Part shown: piece after piece, positions 42,889 through 51,699 of the stretch
Position numbering within the stretch: position 1 is the stretch's first letter
How the letters are laid out: the number at the start of each line of letters is the position of its first letter
Assembly (NCBI RefSeq): GCF_019931575.1
Contig: NZ_CP082923.1
Span: 930,001 to 994,000 of the forward strand
Length of the DNA stretch: 64,000 bases
Source of the DNA: Caulobacter segnis
GTDB lineage: Bacteria > Pseudomonadota > Alphaproteobacteria > Caulobacterales > Caulobacteraceae
Direction of reading: 5' to 3'
The notes under the pieces: generated by a model
The model's database searches: none
The model's input: the letters and a program-made list of their open reading frames with translations, nothing else
What the model was told of the DNA's origin: nothing
Program-made: the position numbers and the translations under genes

Positions 42889-43515
42889 CTAGCGCGCGAC
42901 CTTGCCGTAGGCGCTGATGGCGGCGGCCATTTCCGGCGTGGCGTCCACGGGCGCGGCCGGCGCGGCGTCCGGCGCGGCGCCGCCGGCGAGGTGGGCCTGG
43001 GCCTCGGCCGAGAGGGTGACGCTGTCGCGCGGTTCGGCCGGCGTGGGCTGGACGCTTTCCAGATCGGCCTGCAGCCGGCCGCGGTACTCGGAGACCGAGG
43101 CCGGGCCCTTGCTGTCGCTGACGCCGACCTGCAGGGAGGCGATGATCGTCTGGTCGGTTTCGGAGAGGCTGTCGAAGGCGTCGAGCGCCTGGCGTTGCGG
43201 CGCGGGCGGCGCGGCGTCGGCTCCGGCCCAGGCCGCGCGCGTGAAGGTGTTGAGCGCCGACTGGATGGTCTTGGCGAACGGCGACTCGGTTAGCGCCTGG
43301 GTCAGGTTGGACCGCTCGGCGAAGCTGGCGCCGTTCCAGCGGTTGGCCAGGGCGTGATAGGCGCTCAGTTGCTGGTCCACCCCGACCGAGCCGGTGGTGT
43401 CGTTGAGCGCCGCCGTCGCCGCGGCGACGCCGCCGGAAGAGGCGAGGGAAGACCGGGCCGCATCAATCGTCGAGGTCTGCGATATCTGCATCTTGCCGGC
43501 AGTTTGGCGAGTCAT
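42889..43515 (-). CDS. hypothetical protein, 208 residues
   Basis: MTRQTAGKMQISQTSTIDAA opens a soluble protein with no signal peptide. Its N-terminal two thirds look helical, and the C-terminus is Ala/Pro-rich. The segment RDSVTLSAEAQAHLAGG resembles the SAEAQ-type motif seen in several flagellum-associated or axial-related proteins, but that alone is not enough to assign a role. The flagellar cluster begins about 2 kb away. Coding is supported by frame and composition only. Confidence 0.6.
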   Translation of the reverse strand: MTRQTAGKMQISQTSTIDAARSSLASSGGVAAATAALNDTTGSVGVDQQLSAYHALANRWNGASFAERSNLTQALTESPFAKTIQSALNTFTRAAWAGADAAPPAPQRQALDAFDSLSETDQTIIASLQVGVSDSKGPASVSEYRGRLQADLESVQPTPAEPRDSVTLSAEAQAHLAGGAAPDAAPAAPVDATPEMAAAISAYGKVAR

Positions 43516-43588
43516 GGTGAAGGCCGCGTGAATACCGACGTTTTTGCACGGAAAACGTGGCCTTTACGCTGCGGCGGAATGGCGCGGC

Positions 43589-43744
43589 CTAGTCCGCCAC
43601 GCCGCCGCGCAGCGGATCCTCGCCGGTCAGGTCCTTGATGTGCTGACGCTGGCGGCGGACGCCTTCGGCCGTGACCTTGGGCTCTGGCGGCTTGGGCGGC
43701 TTGGGCGGCCCGGGCGGCGCGGGCTGAGGCTTTTTCTCGCTCAC
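43589..43744 (-). CDS. small proline-rich protein, 51 residues, coupled to the DUF4126 gene
   Basis: The GTG at 43744-43742 overlaps the stop of the upstream gene as GTGA, so translation would be coupled. The product is MSEKKPQPAPPGPPKPPKPP, then EPKVTAEGVRRQRQHIKDLTGEDPLRGGVAD. The first half is nearly all Pro and Lys, and the second half is a basic helix. I do not recognise it. The four-base overlap and matching codon use support a real gene. Confidence 0.6.
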   Translation of the reverse strand: MSEKKPQPAPPGPPKPPKPPEPKVTAEGVRRQRQHIKDLTGEDPLRGGVAD

Positions 43745-44190
43745 CGCAGGGCTCGCGTGACCAGCTGGGCCGCGCCGACAGTCAGGGCGTCCTCCACCAG
43801 GCCCGACGGCGTCTGGCCGTAGCGTTTCAGCGCCTTCATGCGGAAATGGAAGGTGACATAGGCGGCCGCCACCGCCGCGCTGGCCGCGAGGGCGCCGCCC
43901 AGCAGCATCCGCTTGCGGGGCGCGAGCGCCGCGCCGGTCAGGCCGGCCGTGACGACCCGTGCGGCGATGCCGAGCGGCACGATGCGGTCGGGGGCGGACT
44001 TGAGCTTGTCGCCCCACAGCTCGCCGGCCGCCAGGGCTTTGGTCCCGGCGGCGACCAGCGGGTGGCCCAGCAGGCGGGCCGAAGGATTGTCGGCCTCGAG
44101 ATGGCCGCCATGCGCAGCTTCGCTGACGGCGGCCAGCGGCGTCATGGAGCGGGAGCCGGCCGAAAGGCCGATGAGCAGGGATCGGAGCAT
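43741..44190 (-). CDS. DUF4126 family membrane protein
   Basis: The 149-residue protein begins MLRSLLIGLSAGSRSMTPLAAVSEA, the DUF4126 signature, and has Ala/Gly-rich hydrophobic segments (IAARVVTAGLTGAALAP, MLLGGALAASAAVAAAYVTFHFR) that should cross the inner membrane. The family has no established function. The start at 44190 gives the standard N-terminus. Its stop overlaps the start of the small proline-rich protein gene. Confidence 0.85.
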   Translation of the reverse strand: MLRSLLIGLSAGSRSMTPLAAVSEAAHGGHLEADNPSARLLGHPLVAAGTKALAAGELWGDKLKSAPDRIVPLGIAARVVTAGLTGAALAPRKRMLLGGALAASAAVAAAYVTFHFRMKALKRYGQTPSGLVEDALTVGAAQLVTRALR

Positions 44191-44254
44191 GCGGGTCTTC
44201 CGTCTGGGGTTCCTGTCGAGAACCCCGGAGGCTCGTGTTCGATCCGCCAAACCC

Positions 44255-45469
44255 TCAGGCGAGGTCCATCGTCCGCGTCGTGCCGGCGATGAAGCCGCCG
44301 CCCAGCACGCGCTCGGGATCGGCCGGATCATAGAGCACGCAGGCCTGGCCGGGGGCCACGCCTTCCTCGGCGCCGTCGAACATGACCGCGATCTGGCCGT
44401 CCTGCAGCGCCAGGCGGCCGGGGACCGGCTCGCGGGTCGAGCGGACGCGGGCCAGCACGCGCTGGCCGTCCTCGGCGGCGGCCTCCAGGCTGTCCTGGCC
44501 GCCCAGCCAATTGGCTTCCTTCAGCGTCAGGGACGCCGTCAGCAGGGCCTCGCGCGGGCCGACCACCACATGGCGCTTGTCGGCGTCGATGCGGACCACG
44601 AACAGCGGGTCGCCGACGGCGATGTTCAGGCCCCGGCGCTGGCCGATGGTGTAGCGGGTCACGCCCTCGTGGCGGCCCAGGACGCGGCCGTCCAGGTGCA
44701 CGACGTCGCCCGCTTCCGCGCCCTGAGGCCGGATGCGGTCGATGACCGTCGTGTACTTGCCCTCGGGCACGAAACAGATGTCCTGGCTGTCGGGCTTGTC
44801 GGCGATGGAAAGGCCCAGGCCCGCGGCGACGGCGCGCACGGTCGGCTTGTCCATGCCGCCCAGCGGGAAGCGCAGGAAGTCCAGCTGGTCGCGCGTGGTG
44901 GCGAATAGGAAGTAGCTCTGGTCCTTGGCCGGGTCGGCGGCGCGGCGCAACTGCGGGCGATTGGCCCCGCCCACGAAGCCGCGCTGGACGTAGTGGCCGG
45001 TGGCCATGGCCTCGGCGCCCAGGTCGCGAGCCACGTCCAGCAGGTCGCGGAACTTGACCGTCTGGTTGCAGCGCACGCACGGGATCGGCGTCTCGCCGCG
45101 CAGATAGGCGTCGGCGAACTCCTCGATGACCTGCTCGCGGAAGCGGCTCTCGTAGTCCAGCACGTAGTGCGGGATGCCGATGCGCTCGGCGGCCATGCGG
45201 GCGTCCAGGATGTCCTGGCCGGCGCAGCAGGCGCCCTTGCGCGAGATCGCCGCGCCGTGGTCGTAGAGCTGCAGGGTCACGCCGACCACGTCGTAGCCCG
45301 CGCGGGCCAGCAGAGCGGCGGTGACGGTGGAATCCACGCCGCCGGACATGGCCGCGACGATCCGCGTCCCCTCCGGCAGGCCGACGGCCGCGCGCGCCTG
45401 CTCGACCGCGCGCGCGATCAGCGCTTCAGGGTCTTGGGTCGCGGCGGGGATCAGGACGTCGGCGTTCAT
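44255..45469 (-). CDS. mnmA: tRNA-specific 2-thiouridylase
   Basis: MnmA adds sulfur to U34 of the wobble position in Lys, Glu and Gln tRNAs. The 404-residue protein has the PP-loop [11 protein letters not shown] (SGGVDS at 42-47). The first catalytic Cys is in [12 protein letters not shown], the tRNA contact block in GHYVQRGF, the conserved [13 protein letters not shown] and [13 protein letters not shown], and the second Cys in PGQACVLYD. The roughly 35 N-terminal residues before the PP-loop are longer than in E. coli MnmA. The gene lies between the DUF4126 gene and flgL. Confidence 0.96.
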   Translation of the reverse strand: MNADVLIPAATQDPEALIARAVEQARAAVGLPEGTRIVAAMSGGVDSTVTAALLARAGYDVVGVTLQLYDHGAAISRKGACCAGQDILDARMAAERIGIPHYVLDYESRFREQVIEEFADAYLRGETPIPCVRCNQTVKFRDLLDVARDLGAEAMATGHYVQRGFVGGANRPQLRRAADPAKDQSYFLFATTRDQLDFLRFPLGGMDKPTVRAVAAGLGLSIADKPDSQDICFVPEGKYTTVIDRIRPQGAEAGDVVHLDGRVLGRHEGVTRYTIGQRRGLNIAVGDPLFVVRIDADKRHVVVGPREALLTASLTLKEANWLGGQDSLEAAAEDGQRVLARVRSTREPVPGRLALQDGQIAVMFDGAEEGVAPGQACVLYDPADPERVLGGGFIAGTTRTMDLA

Positions 45470-45534
45470 CCGCCGCCATATAGCGGTTGGGGACCGTTTT
45501 TGCGAGGTCGCGGCGGGGCGGCTTGTCGCCGCCC

Positions 45535-46458
45535 CTACTTCAGGACGTTCAGCAGCGACGACTGCTGCAGGCTGCTGAACACCTGGGCCGAGGCCTGGAC
45601 GGCCAGTTGGGCGGCCTGCAGGCGGGTGGCCGCGTCGGCCATGTCGACGTCGGTGATGCCGCCGACCATGGACGTCAGGGTGTCGGCCTGGTTGGAGAGG
45701 TCCTTCTGGGCGCTCTCGAAGCGCTTCTGGGTGACGCCGTTCTTGCCCTGGGCGTCGATCACGCCCTTGTAGGCGTTGTCGAAGGTGGGCAGCAGGCCCT
45801 TCAGGAACGTGACCTGGGTGTCGGTCAGGTTGCCGGTGAACGGCCCGTTGGCGTCGACATAGGCCTGGACCTGCTTGAAGGCGTCGAACACGTCGACGCC
45901 CACGGCGTCGCCCAGGATGCCGGTCTTGGCGCTGGTCTGCTCGTCGACCCGGTTGGTCATGACGTACTGGTCGTTCTGGAACAGGTCCGTGGTCGCCGCC
46001 GCCGCGGTCAGGTCGGGCATGGTCGTCGCGGTGGTGGTGGCCGTGTCGGTCTTGGCCCCGGAGAAGACATAGAGGCCGTTCGACTTGGTGTTCAGCCCCT
46101 GGACCACCTCGCCGAAGCTGGCGGTCAGCTGCTGCATCAGGGTGGAGGCGCTGCCGGCCGCCAGCGAGTTGGCGATGGCCTCGCGGGCGCTCTGGGTGGC
46201 CGCGCCGACGCGGCCCAGGCCCGTGTCCTGCATCTCCAGCCGGTTGCCGACCATCTTGGCCTGATCGATCAGGCCGTTGATGCGCGTCTGCGTGCCGCGC
46301 ATGGCGGTCAGCATCTCGGCGTTCTTGGCGTAGCCCTTCAGGTCGGAGGCGACCTTCTGACTGGACACCTGGGCGCCCACGTCATTCTGGCGCACCTGCG
46401 CCTTCATGAGGTTGGACGTCATGACGTTATAGTTCTGGACGGTTGAGACGCGGGTCAT
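45535..46458 (-). CDS. flgL: flagellar hook-filament junction protein FlgL (HAP3)
   Basis: FlgL joins the hook to the filament together with FlgK. The 307-residue protein has the flagellin-like N-terminal helices ([39 protein letters not shown]). The flagellin-like C-terminus ([38 protein letters not shown]) closes it, with a variable middle. Its ATG is three bases after the flgK stop, so the two form an operon that would be expressed late, under sigma-54 and FlbD. Confidence 0.93.
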   Translation of the reverse strand: MTRVSTVQNYNVMTSNLMKAQVRQNDVGAQVSSQKVASDLKGYAKNAEMLTAMRGTQTRINGLIDQAKMVGNRLEMQDTGLGRVGAATQSAREAIANSLAAGSASTLMQQLTASFGEVVQGLNTKSNGLYVFSGAKTDTATTTATTMPDLTAAAATTDLFQNDQYVMTNRVDEQTSAKTGILGDAVGVDVFDAFKQVQAYVDANGPFTGNLTDTQVTFLKGLLPTFDNAYKGVIDAQGKNGVTQKRFESAQKDLSNQADTLTSMVGGITDVDMADAATRLQAAQLAVQASAQVFSSLQQSSLLNVLK

Positions 46459-46461
46459 GGC

Positions 46462-48573
46462 TTACCCCAGGATTCCGGTGAGCACGTCGAACATGTCCTT
46501 GGTCGCCTGGATCAGGCGGGCCGAGGCGTTGAAGGCTTGCTGGTAGGTGGTCAGGTTGATCAGCTCTTCGTCGAGGTTCACGCCCTCTTCGGACTGGCGC
46601 TGGCTGTCGACTTCGCTGGACACCGCGTCGGCGGCGTCCTTGCGGCTGGCGGCCGTCGCGGACTTGCGGGCGATGGAGCCGCTGAAGTCCGAGGCGTAGC
46701 GGCTGACGGTCATGGTCACGGCCGAGGCGTCGCCGGCGGCCGAGAAGGCGGTGGTGGTCTCGCCGGCCTTGGCCAGGGCCAGGGCCCCGCGGCCGTCGCC
46801 GATGGCCAGGGCCGCCGCGCCGCCGACTACCTGGGTCAGGTCCAGCTGAGCGAAGGGCAGCAGCTTGGGGTTGCCGTCCATGGCCGTGTTGACGAAGAAC
46901 TTCTCGCCCCGGGTGCTGCGCTCGGCCGGGCCGATGCCGAAGAGCTGGCTGGCCGAGGGGCCGCCGACGCCGCGCTCGGTCGTGTCGGCCTGGATCGACA
47001 TGGTCACCGGCGTGGTGCTGTTCGAGGCGAAGCTGATCTGGCCCTTGCTGTTCAGCGAGAACTGGCCGTAGAGGCCTGTGCCGGTGGCGCGCGAGTTCAG
47101 GGCGTCCAGCATGTCCTGCATGGTGCCGCCGACCGGCGGGGCGACGGTGATGTCGCGGATGCGGCCGCCCTCGACGTCGGTCAGGCGGATGGTCATGGCG
47201 CCCGAGGTGAAGCCGTTCGGGTCGGCGGCCGTCAGGCCCGTCTCGTAGGGCGAGTAGCCGTTCGTGCGGATGATGTCGTTCAGGCCGAAATAGTGGCTGA
47301 AGCCCTTGCCGGCCTTGCTCGCCGGCGTGGTCGCGTCGTCGGCGATGGCCACGCCCAGGCCGCCGTTGCCGGTGATGCTGAGCGCGCCGCCCGAGAAGCC
47401 CGCCGCGCCCGCGCCGCCCATGGCGGTGTTCAGCTGGGTCATGAAGTTGGCGGGGGTGAAGGCCGGGCCGGCGGCGCCGTTGACGGTCATCGTGCCGGCG
47501 TCGAAGTCGATGTCGATCCGGCGCTGGATGACGCCGCTGCCGTCGGTGAAGGCGATCGTGGTCTTGCCGGTGAAGCCGGTGATCGCCGCCTGGGCGTCCA
47601 GGCCGGTGTCGCGCCCGTTCATGGTGGTCGGGGCGGGGACGGACGAGGCGGCGTTGGACGCGCGGTTGATCTCCTCGGCGGCGCGCGAGGTGAACTCGCC
47701 CAGCTGGTCGGACAGGCTGACCAGCTCGATGTTGCGCACGTCCATCAGGCCCTTGATCTCGCCGCTGGAGATGTTCAGCGGGGTGGGCTGGACCGAGCCG
47801 TTGGCCAGCTGCACCGTCAGATAGCCCGTGGCCGTCGGCGAGGTCTGGTAGGTCAGCTGGGCGGCGCCGTCGCCGGCCAGCGGCAGGCCCTCGGTCGAAC
47901 GCACATAGACGCCGCCCAGGGTGCGGGGCGTGATCTGGACGTTCATCAGCTTGCTGAGCTCGTCGATCAGGCCGCTCTGGACGTTCTCGGCGCCGGTGGC
48001 GTCGGCCCCGGCCACCTTGGCGCGGGTGATGTCGGTGTTCAGGCCGTTGATCTGGCTCAGCAGGTCGTTGACGCGGTCGACGTCGCCCGAGATGCGGGCG
48101 TCGGCGTCCTTGCCCAGCTTGGACAGCGACGAGGTGATCCGGCTGGATTCGCTGAGGAAGTCGTCCACTCGCGTGAGCGCCTGGGTGCGCAGCAGGGAGG
48201 ACGACGGATCGTCCTGGGCCGCCGAGAAGGCCGAGTAGATGTCGTCCAGGGTCGAGAAGAAGCTGTTGTCGCCGCTGGGGTCGCCGAACAGCTGCTGGGC
48301 GTTGTTCAGGGTGTCGGAGATGGCCGACGCGCGGCCGTTGTCCGAGGCGGCGTTCAGGCTGGCCGACTGCAGGAAGCGGTCGGTCGCGCGCTTGATGGCG
48401 TCGATGCTGACGCCCACGCCCATGCCGTTGGACAGCAGGTTCGACTGGCTGACCGTCTTGCGGACGTAGCCGTTGGTGTTGACGTTGGCGATGTTGTCCG
48501 ACGTGACGCGCAGACCCGTCTGCGCGGCCATCATGCCGGACGTCGCCGTGCTCATGATCGCGTTAAGCGACAT
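46462..48573 (-). CDS. flgK: flagellar hook-associated protein FlgK (HAP1)
   Basis: FlgK is the first junction protein at the hook tip. The 703-residue protein begins MSLNAIMSTATSGMMAAQTG with the axial-protein motif SDNIANVNTNGYVRK and ends with EEGVNLDEELINLTTYQQAFNASARLI, typical of HAP1. AAGGGGGA lies eight bases before the ATG. It is first in the flgK-flgL operon, transcribed from a sigma-54 type promoter about 165 bases upstream. In Caulobacter this operon was historically called flaN. Confidence 0.95.
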   Translation of the reverse strand: MSLNAIMSTATSGMMAAQTGLRVTSDNIANVNTNGYVRKTVSQSNLLSNGMGVGVSIDAIKRATDRFLQSASLNAASDNGRASAISDTLNNAQQLFGDPSGDNSFFSTLDDIYSAFSAAQDDPSSSLLRTQALTRVDDFLSESSRITSSLSKLGKDADARISGDVDRVNDLLSQINGLNTDITRAKVAGADATGAENVQSGLIDELSKLMNVQITPRTLGGVYVRSTEGLPLAGDGAAQLTYQTSPTATGYLTVQLANGSVQPTPLNISSGEIKGLMDVRNIELVSLSDQLGEFTSRAAEEINRASNAASSVPAPTTMNGRDTGLDAQAAITGFTGKTTIAFTDGSGVIQRRIDIDFDAGTMTVNGAAGPAFTPANFMTQLNTAMGGAGAAGFSGGALSITGNGGLGVAIADDATTPASKAGKGFSHYFGLNDIIRTNGYSPYETGLTAADPNGFTSGAMTIRLTDVEGGRIRDITVAPPVGGTMQDMLDALNSRATGTGLYGQFSLNSKGQISFASNSTTPVTMSIQADTTERGVGGPSASQLFGIGPAERSTRGEKFFVNTAMDGNPKLLPFAQLDLTQVVGGAAALAIGDGRGALALAKAGETTTAFSAAGDASAVTMTVSRYASDFSGSIARKSATAASRKDAADAVSSEVDSQRQSEEGVNLDEELINLTTYQQAFNASARLIQATKDMFDVLTGILG

Positions 48574-48626
48574 AGGCGTAGTCCCCCTTCAGCTGGGCAA
48601 TCCGCGCAACGCACGGCGCACCCTTG

Positions 48627-48645
48627 CCCGGCGAAACTTGCCGGG
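48627..48645. promoter_or_regulatory. ftr-like palindrome in the flgK leader
   Basis: CCCGGCGAAACTTGCCGGG has perfect 6-base arms. It lies about 80-100 bases downstream of the expected flgK transcription start. Its CCCGGC-AAA pattern resembles the FlbD (ftr) sites near Caulobacter flagellar promoters. Confidence 0.5.
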
Positions 48646-48737
48646 TCCGGGTGGGGATCAAGATCCAGATATATGCCAAGCCATTGAAAATCATGGCGAA
48701 ATGTTCCGGTGGTCGGAAATTCGACAAGTGACCATGC

Positions 48738-48752
48738 GCAAGGACGGCGCCA
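48738..48752 (-). promoter_or_regulatory. sigma-54 promoter of flgK-flgL
   Basis: On the minus strand TGGCGC-CGTCC-TTGC fits the minus-24/minus-12 pattern TGGCAC-N5-TTGC, with the required ten bases between GG and GC. Transcription would start near 48726. Confidence 0.65.
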
Positions 48753-48817
48753 ACTTGCCCCCTGACCCGATTGCGACGCGCCGACGCGGCAACTCCCGTC
48801 CTTGTTGACCCTCGTCA

Positions 48818-48834
48818 CCCGGCAAAAAGCGCCG
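48818..48834. promoter_or_regulatory. ftr-like FlbD site upstream of fliK
   Basis: CCCGGCAAAAAGCGCCG resembles the ftr element bound by FlbD. It lies about 95 bases upstream of the fliK sigma-54 promoter, the normal distance for an activator site. Confidence 0.55.
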
Positions 48835-48845
48835 CACGGGAAGCG

Positions 48846-48884
48846 ATTTTTCTTCGTAAATGAGAAATTAAAATCAACAAATAC
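48846..48884. promoter_or_regulatory. AT-rich IHF-like site
   Basis: An AT-rich stretch, unusual in this GC-rich window, includes AATCAA at 48872-48877, the first half of the IHF consensus WATCAANNNNTTR. It sits between the ftr-like site and the fliK promoter, where IHF bending would be expected. Confidence 0.4.
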
Positions 48885-48910
48885 AGTGTCTTGCGGGTTG
48901 TTTTCCGAGT

Positions 48911-48925
48911 TGGCCCAACCGTTGC
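48911..48925 (+). promoter_or_regulatory. sigma-54 promoter of fliK-flgD-flgE
   Basis: TGGCCC-AACCG-TTGC matches the minus-24/minus-12 pattern with ten bases between GG and GC. Transcription would start near 48937, about 65 bases before fliK. Confidence 0.7.
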
Positions 48926-49000
48926 TCAGAGGAAGGCCGATCAAGGCGTGTTCGTCATGGACCGCCGCCTCAACCGAGCCCAAGCGAGCAACGACTGCGA

Positions 49001-50833
49001 ATGACCGCGATCGCCGCACCTACCGCCGCTCTCCCCGCCGCGCCGGCCCCGTCCGCGAGCGCCAAGTCGTCGAACGACGGCTTCGACGCCCTGCTGGCCA
49101 TCGCGGGCCAGGACGACGAGGCGCCCGCGCCCCGCGCCTCGCGCTCGGAAAGCAAGAGCGAGCCCCGCGAGGACCGCTCCCGTGAAGACCGCGACGTGAA
49201 GACGGCCGACAAGCCGGCTCGCGACACGTCCAAGGCCGACGCCAAGGCCGCTGATCGCGCCGACGCCGCCCAGGACGCCCGGGCCGATCGCGCCGACGCC
49301 GCCGGCAAGGCCGCCGACCGGGCCGCCGACCGCGCCTCGGACAAGGCCGACGCCACCCAGGACGCCAAGACCGACAAGGCTGACGCCGCCGGCGACAAGG
49401 CCGACGCCGCCGCCGACAAGGCTTCGGACGCCGCCCAGGTCGATACGACCGACGCCGCCGCCCAAGCCGCCGCGGCCCAGGCGGCCGCCACCCTGATCGC
49501 GGCCATGACCACGCCCGTGCAAGCGCCGGTCCAGGTCGAGCCGACCGCCGACGCCCAGCCGGCCGTCGAGGCCGCGGGCGCCGACCAGGCCGCCGACTTC
49601 ACCGCCGCCGTCGCGGCCGCCCAGACCGCGCCGGTCGCCGCCCAGGCGGCGCCGGTGGCTCAGGAAGCCCAGGCGACGACGGCCCAGCCGACCGCCGCCC
49701 AGGCTCAGCCGACGGCGACGACCGCCCAGGCCGCCGCGCCGCAAGGCCAGGCCGTGGACGCCGCCGCCCTGGAAGCCCTGGCCCAGCTCGCGACCGAGGA
49801 GCCGACCCCGGTCTCCGCCGAGGATCTGGCCGCGCCGAAAACCGCCGAGACCAAGCCCGCCGCCGACGCCGCCAAGACGGCCGAGGCGCCGAAGGCCGCC
49901 ACGGCCCAGCCGGCCGCGCCGGCCCCGGTCGCCGCGCCTGTCGTCGCCCCGGTCCAGGCCGAGGTCGTCGCCGAGGCCGCGCCGGTCGCCGACGTGGCGA
50001 CGGCCGAAGCCGCCGTGGAAACCGTCGAGGCCGCCGCGCCGGACGTCGCGTCGACCACCACCAAGACCGCCGAGGCCCCCAAGGCCGCGCCGGCGCCGCT
50101 GGCCGCCCAGGCCAAGGCCGCCGACGCCGTGGCCGTCGAGACCGCCCAGGCCGTCACGGCCGTCGCCGCCGGGTCCGCCGGCGCCGGGGGCGAGACGACG
50201 ACCGACGGCAAGGGTTCGGACAACAACAACACCGCGACGGTCGCCGCGATCGACGCGCCCGCCGCGACCGCCGCCGTGGCGGACACCAACGCCCTGGCCG
50301 CGCCGGCCCCGGCCGTCCAGGCCCAGGCCGCCAGCGCCTCGGCCCCGGCCGCCGCGCCGGCCCCGGTGCGCGGCTCGCCCGAGACGGTGGCGGCCCTGTC
50401 GGCCGAGATCATCAAGAAGGCCGACGCCAAGACCACCCGCTTCGACGTCGCCCTGACGCCGGAAGGCCTGGGCAAGGTCGACGTGCGCATCGAGATCGGC
50501 CGCGACGGCGCCCTGACCGCCTCGATGAAGTTCGACACGGTCCACGCCGCCCAGGAGCTGCGCAACAAGGCCGGCGAGCTGCGCCAGGCCCTGGCCGACG
50601 CCGGCTTCAACGTCGCCGACAACGCCCTGAGCTTCGACGTCTCCAGCCAGAACGGCGGCCAGAGCCAGAACCCCTTCTTCGCCTTCCAGGACTTCGGCGA
50701 CCGGGGCCAGCGCGCCTTCACCGGCCGCGCGTTCCAGGCCGCCCTGACCGGCGAGGAAGACATCGTCATCACCCCCGAACTGCTGCCCGGCCTGAAGACG
50801 GCCGCCGACAGCGGTCTGGACATCCGGATCTAA
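49001..50833 (+). CDS. fliK: flagellar hook-length control protein FliK
   Basis: FliK measures hook length and switches the export substrate. The 610-residue protein has a long low-complexity N-terminal region rich in Ala, Asp, Lys, Pro and Gln, including many ADAADKA-like units at about residues 65-150. The conserved C-terminal Flg_hook domain follows at about 465-560 (TTRFDVALTPEGLGKVDVRIE, LRQALADAGFNVADNALSFDV). The identification rests on the C-terminal domain and on its place before flgD and flgE. The ATG at 49001 has only a weak ribosome binding site. It is first in the hook operon. Confidence 0.9.
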   Translation: MTAIAAPTAALPAAPAPSASAKSSNDGFDALLAIAGQDDEAPAPRASRSESKSEPREDRSREDRDVKTADKPARDTSKADAKAADRADAAQDARADRADAAGKAADRAADRASDKADATQDAKTDKADAAGDKADAAADKASDAAQVDTTDAAAQAAAAQAAATLIAAMTTPVQAPVQVEPTADAQPAVEAAGADQAADFTAAVAAAQTAPVAAQAAPVAQEAQATTAQPTAAQAQPTATTAQAAAPQGQAVDAAALEALAQLATEEPTPVSAEDLAAPKTAETKPAADAAKTAEAPKAATAQPAAPAPVAAPVVAPVQAEVVAEAAPVADVATAEAAVETVEAAAPDVASTTTKTAEAPKAAPAPLAAQAKAADAVAVETAQAVTAVAAGSAGAGGETTTDGKGSDNNNTATVAAIDAPAATAAVADTNALAAPAPAVQAQAASASAPAAAPAPVRGSPETVAALSAEIIKKADAKTTRFDVALTPEGLGKVDVRIEIGRDGALTASMKFDTVHAAQELRNKAGELRQALADAGFNVADNALSFDVSSQNGGQSQNPFFAFQDFGDRGQRAFTGRAFQAALTGEEDIVITPELLPGLKTAADSGLDIRI

Positions 50834-50842
50834 GGAAGAGCC

Positions 50843-51565
50843 ATGACCACCGCTGTCTCCTCGCAGAACACCTCGTCGGTCCTCGACAAGATCAACAACT
50901 CGCGGACCTCCCTCGCCAACAACGAGCAGACGTTCCTGAAGCTGCTGACCACCCAGCTGAAGAACCAGGATCCGCTGTCGCCCACCGACACGACCCAGAT
51001 GACCAGCCAGATCACCCAAATGACGGGCGTCGAGCAGCAGCTGGTCACCAACGACCTGCTGGCCGCCCTGGTCGGCATGAACACCGGCACGGGCCTGTCG
51101 GAAGGCGTCAACATGATCGGCAAGCAGATCACGGCGACCACCGACAACTCGACCCTGAAGAACGGCAAGGCCACCTTCTCGTGGAGCCAGCCGGGCGCCT
51201 CGACCTCGCTGACGGTCGAAGTGAAGAACGCCGCCGGCAAGGTGGTCCGGACCCTGAAGCCGGAAGACCAGAAGAGCGGCAGCCACACCATCACCTGGGA
51301 CGGCAAGGACGACAGCGGGGTCCAGCTGTCCGACGGCGGGGTCTACACCATCGCCGTGACCGCCAAGGGCGCCGACGGCAAGGAGCTGAAGGCCACGAAC
51401 GTCAAGGGCCGCGCCGAAGGCCTGGTCACCGCCGTCGACAACTCCACCGGCTCGCCGATGGTCATCGTCGACGGCCAGTCGATCCCCGTCGACAGCGTCA
51501 TCGCCATCACCGCGGCCGCCTCGAACAGCAACGCCAATACCCAGACGGAACAAGAAGCCGCCTGA
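50843..51565 (+). CDS. flgD: flagellar hook capping protein FlgD
   Basis: FlgD is the scaffold on which hook subunits assemble. The 240-residue protein has the family start (NEQTFLKLLTTQLKNQDPLSPTDTTQMTSQITQMTGVEQQ). A beta-rich capping domain contains the FLIG-like motif TFSWSQPGASTSLTVEVKNA and TITWDGKDDSGVQLSDGGVY. GGAAG lies eight bases before the ATG. It follows fliK by nine bases and precedes flgE. Confidence 0.96.
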   Translation: MTTAVSSQNTSSVLDKINNSRTSLANNEQTFLKLLTTQLKNQDPLSPTDTTQMTSQITQMTGVEQQLVTNDLLAALVGMNTGTGLSEGVNMIGKQITATTDNSTLKNGKATFSWSQPGASTSLTVEVKNAAGKVVRTLKPEDQKSGSHTITWDGKDDSGVQLSDGGVYTIAVTAKGADGKELKATNVKGRAEGLVTAVDNSTGSPMVIVDGQSIPVDSVIAITAAASNSNANTQTEQEAA

Positions 51566-51595
51566 TCCGCCTCTCGCCAATCCACCGATCGAACG

Positions 51596-51612
51596 GGCGT
51601 CAGAATGACGCC
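51596..51612 (+). other. hairpin in the flgD-flgE gap
   Basis: GGCGTCA (51596-51602) pairs with TGACGCC (51606-51612). It may shape flgE mRNA processing or stability in the 134-base gap. Confidence 0.5.
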
Positions 51613-51624
51613 GACGCGGTCCCC

Positions 51625-51639
51625 GGAAGACGGTCTTCC
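51625..51639 (+). other. second hairpin in the flgD-flgE gap
   Basis: GGAAGA (51625-51630) pairs with TCTTCC (51634-51639). It lies 12 bases after the first hairpin and 60 bases before the flgE start. Confidence 0.45.
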
Positions 51640-51699
51640 CCGGGATCCAAACGCAAACAGCGCTGAACCCTCGAACCCCTTCAAAGCAGGAATTCAGTC

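Larger units (their letters stand above)
48574..49000. other. divergent control region of the flgKL and fliK-flgD-flgE operons
   Basis: The 427-base gap contains two outward-facing sigma-54 type promoters, two candidate ftr (FlbD) sites and an AT-rich stretch with an IHF-like sequence, each listed separately. The layout matches what is known for the divergent flaN/flbG promoters of Caulobacter crescentus. Confidence 0.75.

Noticed and set aside
48594-48630. Second sigma-54 promoter close to flgK in the GGTGCGCCGTGCGTTGCG stretch (minus strand)
   Set aside because: The distance between the GG and GC elements is wrong for a minus-24/minus-12 promoter; the one at 48738-48752 fits.
598-51580. 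Very long open frames opposite real genes, for example 598-2124 plus, 2132-4279 minus, 19412-21526 minus, 46537-48687 plus and 48941-51580 minus
   Set aside because: High GC removes stop codons in the opposite frames. These frames lack recognisable motifs and are repetitive in Gly, Arg, Ala or His, while the overlapping frame has clear protein-family motifs.
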